Below are positions 6,699 through 12,552 of a DNA stretch of 12,552 nucleotides, in pieces. Each line of letters opens with the position of its first letter. Positions within the stretch are counted from its first letter, which is position 1. The DNA is from Planctomycetota bacterium. GTDB lineage: Bacteria > Planctomycetota > PUPC01 > JACPCR01. Location: positions 1-12,552 of the forward strand of contig JASLXP010000121.1 of the NCBI GenBank assembly GCA_030740295.1. The letters are read 5' to 3'. The notes beneath the pieces are model-generated. The model ran no database searches, was not told where the DNA came from, and was given only the letters and a program-made list of their open reading frames with translations. A program made the position numbers and the translations under genes.

Positions 6699-6808
6699 CA
6701 GACGCCCTATACTACAAGATCGTTGCCCATTGCATCCAGGACCGAACTCGTCTTTGTGACCACGAGTCGTCCGTTAAATCCACTCTTTCACCACTCAGGT
6801 ATCAGGCC
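6699..6808. promoter_or_regulatory. Divergent intergenic region with a candidate operator
   Basis: This 110-base gap must hold the starts of transcription for both the beta-helix gene (-) and the ThuA-fusion operon (+), unless promoters lie inside genes. It contains ACTCGT (6746-6751) and ACGAGT (6762-6767), a perfect inverted repeat with a 10-base spacer placed near the middle. I see no strong -35/-10 match on either strand. Co-regulation of the two directions is plausible, not shown. Confidence 0.3.
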
Positions 6809-8461
6809 ATGAAAAATGTTCTCATGCTTATCGGCGGCCCGTCTCATCCGTTTGAATCTAACGGCCAGATCATCAAGGACTACATCGAAAGCTCCGGCCA
6901 GTATTGCGTCGAGATGACCGAAGACCACAAGCTGTTGAATCGATTGAAAAACTTTGACGCGGTCATGGTCTACACAGCCCGAAAAGATCTGACGGAGGCG
7001 CAAGAAAAGAACCTCTTGAATTTCGTGAACGAAGGCGGCGCGCTTGTTGGCATTCACACGGCGAATGTCACTTACCTGGACAATTCGGGCTACGTGGAGA
7101 TGCTCGGTTCTCGATTCACCGGCCACGGCCCCATTGCCGAGTTCAACGTGGAGATGACGAACAGTTCCGAAGCGATAGTGCCGCGAGTGGCCAAGACGTT
7201 CTCCCTGGTGGATGAGTTCTACAATTTCGAGAAGACAACCGAGGCCAGGCTGAGGCCCTTCATGTATGGCTGGTGGCAGTTCGAGAGGAAGATGCTCGGT
7301 TACACGCGTCCCTACGGCAAAGGGCGCGTATTCTATTCAGCGCTTGGACATGATGAACGAGCGGCCGGACATCCAGAGAATCTCAACCTGATCTACAAGG
7401 GCCTCAGGTGGACGCTCAGAGAAAAGGAACCAACCGTCCGGGTAGGATTGCTCGGCTATGGGCCCGCGTTCGGAATGGGCGGCCATCATTCCGGTCAGAT
7501 CAAGTCAACCACCGGCCTGGAACTGACCGCCGTCTGTGACAAAGACAAGTCACGCCGCGAAGCCGCTAAAGAAGAACAGGGCGAAGAGGTCGAGACCTTC
7601 TCCAATGCGAAGAAGATGGCTGAGAGCGGGCTGATCGATATGGGCATCGTCATTCTGCCCCACGCGTTCCATTACGAAGGAATCAAGACCTTCCTCGATG
7701 CCGGCCTGCACGTCATCACCGAAAAGCCGTTCGCTGTAAGAGCAGACCACTGCCATGAGCTGATTGGGCTCGCCGAAGAAAAGGGAGTGATGCTCAGCGT
7801 GTATCACAACCGGCATTGGGACCCGGACATCCTGACCATCCTGAAGATCCTCGAAGGGGGATCGATCGGCGATGTCTATTCCATCGAATGCAACATGACG
7901 GGCTTCGGCCGCCCCGGTCAGCCCTGGCGTACGCACAAGCCCATCTCAGGTGGTGCAGCCTACGACATGGGCGCCCATCAATTCGAGAAGATCTTCCAGA
8001 TCGTCCCACGCCACGATGGCCGCGGAAACGCTGTTAATCGTTCGGGGATGCTCTCCGGCAATTACCTGAAGAAGCGCTGGCACGACTCGACGAATGAGGA
8101 TTTCATCCGGGCCTATGTCAAATTTGATTCGGGCCTTGAAGCCCAGCTCATGGTCTCAAACCTGTGCGCAGCGCCTAAACCTCTGTGGACCATCCTCGGC
8201 ACACACGGCTCCATCGTCATCGACAATTGGGGCGCGAAAGCAAAAGTCTACACCCGGGCAGACGACGGCCGAATCCTGATGACCGAAATGGATCAGAAGA
8301 AAAATGAAGGCCCCAGCTATTATCGCAATATGGCCGACCATCTTCTCTGCAAGCTGCCGCTCCTCATCACACCGCAGGTAGGCATGCGTCCCATCCAATG
8401 CATCGAAGGATGCGAGTTGGCGTCCGCGGAGAACAGGATGATCCGAATCGAATTCGCCTGA
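6809..8461 (+). CDS. ThuA-like domain fused to Gfo/Idh/MocA oxidoreductase
   Basis: 550 residues, no signal peptide. Residues 1-205 are a ThuA-type, class I glutamine-amidotransferase-like domain: VLMLIGGPSHPFE, FDAVMVYTARKDLT, GGALVGIHTAN, GRVFYSALGHDERA. From ~210 on it is a Gfo/Idh/MocA NAD(P)-dependent sugar dehydrogenase. The nucleotide-binding loop is GLLGYGPAFG (213-222), the cofactor/catalytic EKP motif is Glu305-Lys306-Pro307, and the catalytic D-x3-H motif is Asp386/His390 in YDMGAHQFEK. Members oxidise or reduce sugar hydroxyls, for example to 3-keto sugars; ThuA proteins are linked to trehalose or other disaccharide use in rhizobia. In PVC genomes the two are commonly separate neighbours, so the fusion is notable. 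The start has no good Shine-Dalgarno, but the first codons already match ThuA. It is first of three plus-strand genes with 14-18 base gaps, so probably an operon. Confidence 0.9.
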   Translation: MKNVLMLIGGPSHPFESNGQIIKDYIESSGQYCVEMTEDHKLLNRLKNFDAVMVYTARKDLTEAQEKNLLNFVNEGGALVGIHTANVTYLDNSGYVEMLGSRFTGHGPIAEFNVEMTNSSEAIVPRVAKTFSLVDEFYNFEKTTEARLRPFMYGWWQFERKMLGYTRPYGKGRVFYSALGHDERAAGHPENLNLIYKGLRWTLREKEPTVRVGLLGYGPAFGMGGHHSGQIKSTTGLELTAVCDKDKSRREAAKEEQGEEVETFSNAKKMAESGLIDMGIVILPHAFHYEGIKTFLDAGLHVITEKPFAVRADHCHELIGLAEEKGVMLSVYHNRHWDPDILTILKILEGGSIGDVYSIECNMTGFGRPGQPWRTHKPISGGAAYDMGAHQFEKIFQIVPRHDGRGNAVNRSGMLSGNYLKKRWHDSTNEDFIRAYVKFDSGLEAQLMVSNLCAAPKPLWTILGTHGSIVIDNWGAKAKVYTRADDGRILMTEMDQKKNEGPSYYRNMADHLLCKLPLLITPQVGMRPIQCIEGCELASAENRMIRIEFA

Positions 8462-8479
8462 GGGTGCTGACGATTCAAG

Positions 8480-8809
8480 ATGGCCTACAACGAACCCCTC
8501 GCCGAAAGCATCCGCAGCGTCCTTCATCAGAAGAAAGGAATCACCGAAAGAAAAATGTTCGGCGGGATTGCTTTCATGCTCCACGGCAACATGTGTTGCG
8601 GAATTGTGGATGACAAGCTGATGCTGAGGCTGGGAAACGCCGGCGTTGAGGTAGCCCTCGAACAGCCACACACGCGACCGATGGACTTCACCGGTCGGGT
8701 CATGAAGAGTATGCTCTATGTTGACCCGGAAGGGATAGCATCGGATGCCGATCTTGAATCGTGGGTAGAAAAGGCCGTTGAATTTGCCGCCACGTTCCCG
8801 CCAAAGTAA
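8480..8809 (+). CDS. TfoX/Sxy family protein, N-terminal domain only
   Basis: 109 residues. The block ITERKMFGGIAFMLHGNMCCGIVDDKLMLRLG is the signature of the TfoX N-terminal domain, and MDFTGRVMKSMLYVDPEG continues it. The C-terminal domain of full-length Sxy/TfoX competence regulators is absent; stand-alone N-terminal-domain proteins of about this size are widespread and mostly uncharacterised. A role in competence should therefore not be assumed. The start lies 18 bases after the stop of the ThuA fusion and the stop 14 bases before the sulfatase start, so it is probably co-transcribed. No clear Shine-Dalgarno is seen. Confidence 0.9.
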   Translation: MAYNEPLAESIRSVLHQKKGITERKMFGGIAFMLHGNMCCGIVDDKLMLRLGNAGVEVALEQPHTRPMDFTGRVMKSMLYVDPEGIASDADLESWVEKAVEFAATFPPK

Positions 8810-8823
8810 TTTCATCGCCCCTT

Positions 8824-10956
8824 ATGAATATGCCCATGCCAATCGGCAAAACTTCATCAGTTCTGCTGCTTCTTCAGTTCACACTCTCGCTCGCCGCGCA
8901 AGACAGGCCCAACATCCTTTACATCATGTCAGACGACCACTGCGCGCAGGCAGTGGGTGCGTACGGCGGCCGGCTGGCGAAGCTGAATCCTACACCGACT
9001 ATCGATCGGCTGGCCAGGGAAGGGATGCGTTTCGAGAACGCGTTCTGCACTAATTCCATTTGCGCACCGAGTCGTGCAAGCGTTCTGACCGGGCAGTATG
9101 CGCATACATGTCGTGTGTATGACCTGGGCGGGCGCATCGAGAAAGACCGGCAGTACCTGGCCATCGAAATGAAGAAGGCTGGCTACCAGACCGCAATGAT
9201 TGGCAAGTGGCATCTGAAAGAAGAGCCGGGTGCATTCGATTACTACTGCGTGCTGCCAGGCCAGGGCAAGTACCACAATCCTCAGTTCCGCATTCAGGGC
9301 GAGAAGCCCTGGCCGAGGAACACCATCAAGTTTGATGGCATGCATTCATCTGATGCTATTACAGACATCTCTCTAAAGTGGATGAAGGAGGGCTGGGACA
9401 AGACCAGGCCGTTCTTCCTCATGCACCACTACAAGGCGCCGCACGACTTTTTCGAATACGCCAAACGTTACGAAACTTACCTCGCGGGCGTCCGGATTCC
9501 CGAGCCGAAGAATCTCTGGCACCAACCGGAGTTTGGTTCTATCGCCACTCGCGGGCACAGCGATGAACTGCTGCCGTACATCGGTACTTCTATCGGCCGC
9601 CGCAACCCGCGCCGCAACTACACCAAAAAGTGGGCCAGGGATCCCAAACTCACGGACGAACAGGCAAAGCGCCAGGCTTACAACGAATACCTGCGCTGGT
9701 ACCTGCGATGTGTGAAGGGCGTCGATGACAACCTTGCCCGGCTGTTCAAGCATCTCGATGACACCGGTCAGATGGACAGGACCGTCATCATCTACACCGG
9801 CGATCAGGGCTTCATGCTGGGCGAGCATGACTACATGGACAAGCGTTGGATGTACGAGGAATCCATGCGGATGCCGTTCCTCATTCGTTATCCCAAAGCC
9901 ATCAAGGCCGGTACCGTCACCGATGCGATCGTTGAGAATGTGGATTACGGCCCGACGATGCTCTCTTTCGCCGGCGTCAAAACACCGGACTACATGCAGG
10001 GCAAAAGCTTCAAAGAAATCTGCGAAACCGGTATAGAGCCCGAAGGTTGGAAGCAGGCCGCCTACTACCGCTATTGGATGCACATGGCGCATCACGACAA
10101 TCCGGGTCACCTCGGTATCCGCACCAAAGACTACAAGCTCATATTCTACTACGGGGCCAACTACCAGGGCCAGAAGCGAACGCCACCAGGCTGGGAACTC
10201 TACGATATGCGCAGAGACCAGGCGGAGGCCGTGAATCAGTACGACAATCCGGAATTCGCACAGGTCGTAGCAGGCTTGAAGAAGGAGCTGAAGGCGCTCA
10301 GAACCCGCGTCGGCGATACCGGCAAAGACTACCCTCAAGTCGAAGCCATCATTCAGGAATTCTGGGACTATGACGGGGCGGCTCGTGCAAAATCTCAGCA
10401 ACTTTCCAAGGAATATTACTTACAGAAGCAAAAGACCAAGTCCGCGAAGCCAAAGAAGTCGAAGCCGGCCAGGAAGAATAAGTCCGGCTGGATTCTGCCT
10501 GCAGAATCAGAAGTTGCTCTGCGCCGATACAAAGGCGCCGCCGAAATCTCGCGAAGCGCTACCTACAAGATCTCTGGCCGTGGGAATGACTCTTTTAACG
10601 TTGATAACGCCCACTTGCTGAGCGGCGTTCCACCATTGGTAAAGGAACACGCCTTCCACTCAGCCCAGACCGAACAGCCGCATGTAGTCATCAAACTCCA
10701 GAACCCTTCAAGGATTCAGCACGTCCAGATTGCGAATCGCAAATCCAGAAGCAGTTCTTTGCTCGCAAGGGCACGGGGCCTGACCATGTGGGTCTCGAAA
10801 GATGGAAAGGGATGGCGGCAGATTTGGCAGGCAAAGGAAGTTCAATCGAAGTGGATGGTCAGCCCGAGCGATGTACTAACCGGCCAGTTCATCAAGATCG
10901 GTCTGCCGGGCACAGGGACGCTGCACCTGAATCAGATCGTAGTTTTCGGAGAGTGA
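8824..10956 (+). CDS. Exported type I sulfatase with Lys-rich linker and discoidin-like C-terminus
   Basis: 710 residues. An N-terminal signal peptide (SSVLLLLQFTLSLAAQ, cut near residue 25) is followed by RPNILYIMSDDH with metal-binding Asp37/Asp38, then CAPSRASVLTG, where Cys80 is the residue converted to formylglycine and Arg84 its partner, then MIGKWHLK and YTGDQGFMLGEHDYMDKRWMYEESMRMP, where Asp327-Gln328 complete the metal site. ELYDMRRDQAEAVN near 460 is the usual sulfatase C-terminal block. The enzyme hydrolyses sulfate esters in periplasm or outside the cell and needs a formylglycine-generating enzyme, not encoded here. Residues 529-555 are a Lys/Pro/Ser-rich linker, and 556-710 look like an F5/8 type C module ending in GTGTLHLNQIVVFGE, so the protein is ~150-200 residues longer than a minimal sulfatase. 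In-frame ATGs at residues 3 and 5 are alternative starts. Substrate is not predictable from sequence. Confidence 0.95.
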   Translation: MNMPMPIGKTSSVLLLLQFTLSLAAQDRPNILYIMSDDHCAQAVGAYGGRLAKLNPTPTIDRLAREGMRFENAFCTNSICAPSRASVLTGQYAHTCRVYDLGGRIEKDRQYLAIEMKKAGYQTAMIGKWHLKEEPGAFDYYCVLPGQGKYHNPQFRIQGEKPWPRNTIKFDGMHSSDAITDISLKWMKEGWDKTRPFFLMHHYKAPHDFFEYAKRYETYLAGVRIPEPKNLWHQPEFGSIATRGHSDELLPYIGTSIGRRNPRRNYTKKWARDPKLTDEQAKRQAYNEYLRWYLRCVKGVDDNLARLFKHLDDTGQMDRTVIIYTGDQGFMLGEHDYMDKRWMYEESMRMPFLIRYPKAIKAGTVTDAIVENVDYGPTMLSFAGVKTPDYMQGKSFKEICETGIEPEGWKQAAYYRYWMHMAHHDNPGHLGIRTKDYKLIFYYGANYQGQKRTPPGWELYDMRRDQAEAVNQYDNPEFAQVVAGLKKELKALRTRVGDTGKDYPQVEAIIQEFWDYDGAARAKSQQLSKEYYLQKQKTKSAKPKKSKPARKNKSGWILPAESEVALRRYKGAAEISRSATYKISGRGNDSFNVDNAHLLSGVPPLVKEHAFHSAQTEQPHVVIKLQNPSRIQHVQIANRKSRSSSLLARARGLTMWVSKDGKGWRQIWQAKEVQSKWMVSPSDVLTGQFIKIGLPGTGTLHLNQIVVFGE

Positions 10957-10994
10957 GCTCACGACCAGAATGCTGGGGTACACGCGACTGTTAG

Positions 10995-11075
10995 CTGGCA
11001 GGACTCCGCAGAAAAATCAGCCCCAATGGCGATCTTGAAAAGGCGCAACGGGACAGAGAACTCTACAACCTGTAG
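10995..11075 (+). pseudogene. Possible C-terminal sulfatase remnant
   Basis: Just after an in-frame TAG, one plus-strand frame reads LAGLRRKISPNGDLEKAQRD and then RELYNL before TAG at 11073-11075. The helix-like charged stretch ending in ELYNL resembles the end of some sulfatases, and there is no start codon or full-length partner. It is in a different frame from the intact sulfatase that ends at 10956. The similarity is short and may be coincidence. Confidence 0.22.
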
Positions 11076-11161
11076 GAGCGATGCGTATCGGAGATCACCA
11101 GTTCACTCTTGAGAAATCTGGATCAAGGAGTCATCGGAAACTTCCAACCGGCACTGGCTTT

Positions 11162-12552
11162 CTACTTCACCACCTTCATCACGCCTCGCATCAGAATCCA
11201 GTGGCCGGGGAAGGTGCAGACGTATTCGTAATCACCTGGCTTGGTCGGGGCTGTGAAGGTGAAAGTGGCGGTCTCGTTGGGGTTGACCATCGTTGTGCCG
11301 TGGAGGATGTCCTTGCTCTCTGGACGCCACTCCATCTCGAAACCCTTTTCGCCGAGCAGGGCGGCCAGGATGCCAACCTTTTGAGAAGTGCCCGGTTTTA
11401 CGATCAGCAGGTTGTGCGGCATTTTGTCCGGGTTGGAGAAAATGATCTTGACCGGTTTGCCCGCGGTGACGGTGAACGTCTTTTTGTCGTACAGCATTTT
11501 TTCAGGGACGGCCTTGAGGCGGACGATCTGAAGATTGAGTTCCGAGAGCGCTTCGAGGAGTGCTTCGCCTTGCTCTTCGGGCAGCATCGGACGAATCGCG
11601 TGTGCGAGCTTGAGGCCTGACTTAAAGGACGGCGAATCACGCTTCGAGATTGGGGTTCCCGGGATGTAGCTGATCAGTGCGTCGCCGAGTGGCTCAATCT
11701 GATCGCCCGGCCACTTTCTGTTGTTCATGGCGAGGATGGTCTTGATGCCGATATCACCGTGTTCACCGGAAGCGATCAGTGCAACCATATCGCCGAAGAT
11801 CTCTCGATCGTGGCCGGGGATGTGTTGGAGCGTCTGCGCGGCGGCGCGTGACACCTGTCCCTTGATGGCGACCAGAATCTCGACCTTGGGACTTTTGGGC
11901 GGCGGAGCCGGATTCTTCTTTTTCACGAACAGGGGCTCGCGATTGCTGTCGAGGATGCTGAGAGTGAAATCCTTCAGACGATCCCAGCAGCAGTCTATGC
12001 GATTCCAGACGACGATCCTGTCGATGGGAAATTCGCCGAGAAGGTCTACTTCCCAGAATGGGCTGTTCTCTCGCTCGTTGGTGTGCGTTGCGGAGCCGCG
12101 GTTGTACACGCCGTCAGTGCGGCCATCGACGGCCTTGTACGCGTTGTCCGAGCGGCTGGACTGCGTTGTCTTCTTCTTGAGCGCGACGTTTGTACCGTTA
12201 TCGAAGATCTGAACTTCGGCAAGAGTGAGCGTGCCCCGGTGAGGCAATTGAATTCGGACGAAACGGGCAAAGCCACCAGGGTCTTCCCCTTTCTTCGCAA
12301 GCTCTCTGGCTGGACCTTTGAGCAGGGCTCTGACATACGGATAGAGCGCACTGCGCTTCTTCGCATCAGGAATCAGCGAGATGGAACTCAAGAATGACAT
12401 AACTCCCTTGCGGCTGGTGGCTGCCTTCTTGAAAACAGATTCGCCTGACTCCCCGGATTGAATAAGTGCTGCCAGCGCAGCCGAACGCAAACCAGGGTTT
12501 CCCTCGTCTGAGGCAAACTTGTTCAAGTCGCCCTTAATGGAATCAAGTTGTG
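11162..12552 (-). CDS. HEAT-like / F5/8 type C / azurin-like copper protein, C-terminal part
   Basis: About 463 residues are visible; the frame stays open to the window edge (QLDSIKGDLNKF), so the start lies outside and the TTG at 12526 is internal. From the N-terminus: HEAT-like helices (GLRSAALAALIQSG), then an F5/8 type C module (about 12271-11910; VRIQLPHRGTLTLAEVQIF, NAYKAVDGRTDG, PFWEVDLLGEFPIDRIVVWNR), more HEAT-like helices, and a C-terminal type 1 copper domain (about 11496-11162). Copper ligands are His in MPHNLL (11414-11416), then Cys (11216-11218), His (11201-11203) and Met (11189-11191) in CTFPGHWILMRG, the azurin C-x4-H-x3-M spacing. PVC bacteria encode large exported proteins joining dehydrogenase, HEAT, haem-binding and azurin-like domains, so the missing part may be a redox enzyme; no CxxCH is seen in the visible part. 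It converges on the sulfatase with a ~205-base gap. Confidence 0.9.
   Translation of the reverse strand, partial: QLDSIKGDLNKFASDEGNPGLRSAALAALIQSGESGESVFKKAATSRKGVMSFLSSISLIPDAKKRSALYPYVRALLKGPARELAKKGEDPGGFARFVRIQLPHRGTLTLAEVQIFDNGTNVALKKKTTQSSRSDNAYKAVDGRTDGVYNRGSATHTNERENSPFWEVDLLGEFPIDRIVVWNRIDCCWDRLKDFTLSILDSNREPLFVKKKNPAPPPKSPKVEILVAIKGQVSRAAAQTLQHIPGHDREIFGDMVALIASGEHGDIGIKTILAMNNRKWPGDQIEPLGDALISYIPGTPISKRDSPSFKSGLKLAHAIRPMLPEEQGEALLEALSELNLQIVRLKAVPEKMLYDKKTFTVTAGKPVKIIFSNPDKMPHNLLIVKPGTSQKVGILAALLGEKGFEMEWRPESKDILHGTTMVNPNETATFTFTAPTKPGDYEYVCTFPGHWILMRGVMKVVK

Noticed and set aside
8156..8815. Minus-strand frame of 219 codons
   Set aside because: It is antisense to the end of the ThuA-fusion gene and to the TfoX-domain gene, both well supported.
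9373..10401. Minus-strand frame of 342 codons
   Set aside because: It lies fully antisense within the sulfatase, whose catalytic motifs are clear; long antisense frames are expected at this base composition.
10952..10961. GTGAGCTCAC palindrome over the sulfatase stop codon
   Set aside because: A ten-base palindrome without T-tract or conserved partner is easily due to chance and partly dictated by codons.

Overview
The window looks like a chromosomal segment from a bacterium of the Planctomycetes-Verrucomicrobia-Lentisphaerae (PVC) group. This is inferred from gene content: two sulfatase loci, a ThuA/Gfo-Idh-MocA protein, a secreted parallel beta-helix protein, a glycoside-hydrolase-like propeller fused to a DUF1080-like domain, and a HEAT-repeat protein ending in an azurin-type copper domain. 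No RNA gene, CRISPR array, transposase or phage gene was seen. Most genes lack a strong Shine-Dalgarno sequence, which is common in this group.

Layout. 2-487 (+) is the C-terminal part of a purine nucleoside phosphorylase. 528-1436 (-) is a convergent protein that I read as a PD-(D/E)XK-like fold plus a winged helix. 1547-1792 (+) is the decapitated start of a sulfatase gene. 1838-3298 (+) is a GH32/GH43-like propeller with a DUF1080-like C-terminus. 3299-3573 is non-coding and holds a 77-base nested palindrome and a textbook terminator that serves the minus strand. 3574-4092 (-) encodes an unusual Cys-x-Pro repeat protein with a Ser/Lys/Gly tail and a perfect ribosome binding site, preceded by a 317-base non-coding leader. 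4410-6698 (-) is an exported beta-helix protein with PKD-like domains. After a 110-base divergent gap, three genes run on the plus strand with short gaps: a ThuA::Gfo/Idh/MocA fusion (6809-8461), a TfoX N-terminal-domain protein (8480-8809) and an exported sulfatase with a discoidin-like tail (8824-10956). Convergent to them, 11162-12552 (-) is the C-terminal part of a HEAT / F5/8-type-C / azurin-like protein that runs off the window.

Working together. The plus-strand trio, the beta-helix protein, the propeller and the copper protein fit periplasmic or extracellular attack on sulfated or otherwise complex polysaccharide, followed by redox processing of the released sugars. No substrate can be named from sequence alone. 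The sulfatase and the copper protein both carry discoidin-like modules, which supports a shared glycan-facing role.

The most unusual object is the Cys-x-Pro / Ser-Lys-Gly protein at 3574-4092. All ten of its cysteines sit in C-x-P, mostly 6-7 residues apart, and its cationic tail resembles the diatom silaffin R5 peptide. It has its own strong translation start and intrinsic terminator. I know of no described family with this architecture.
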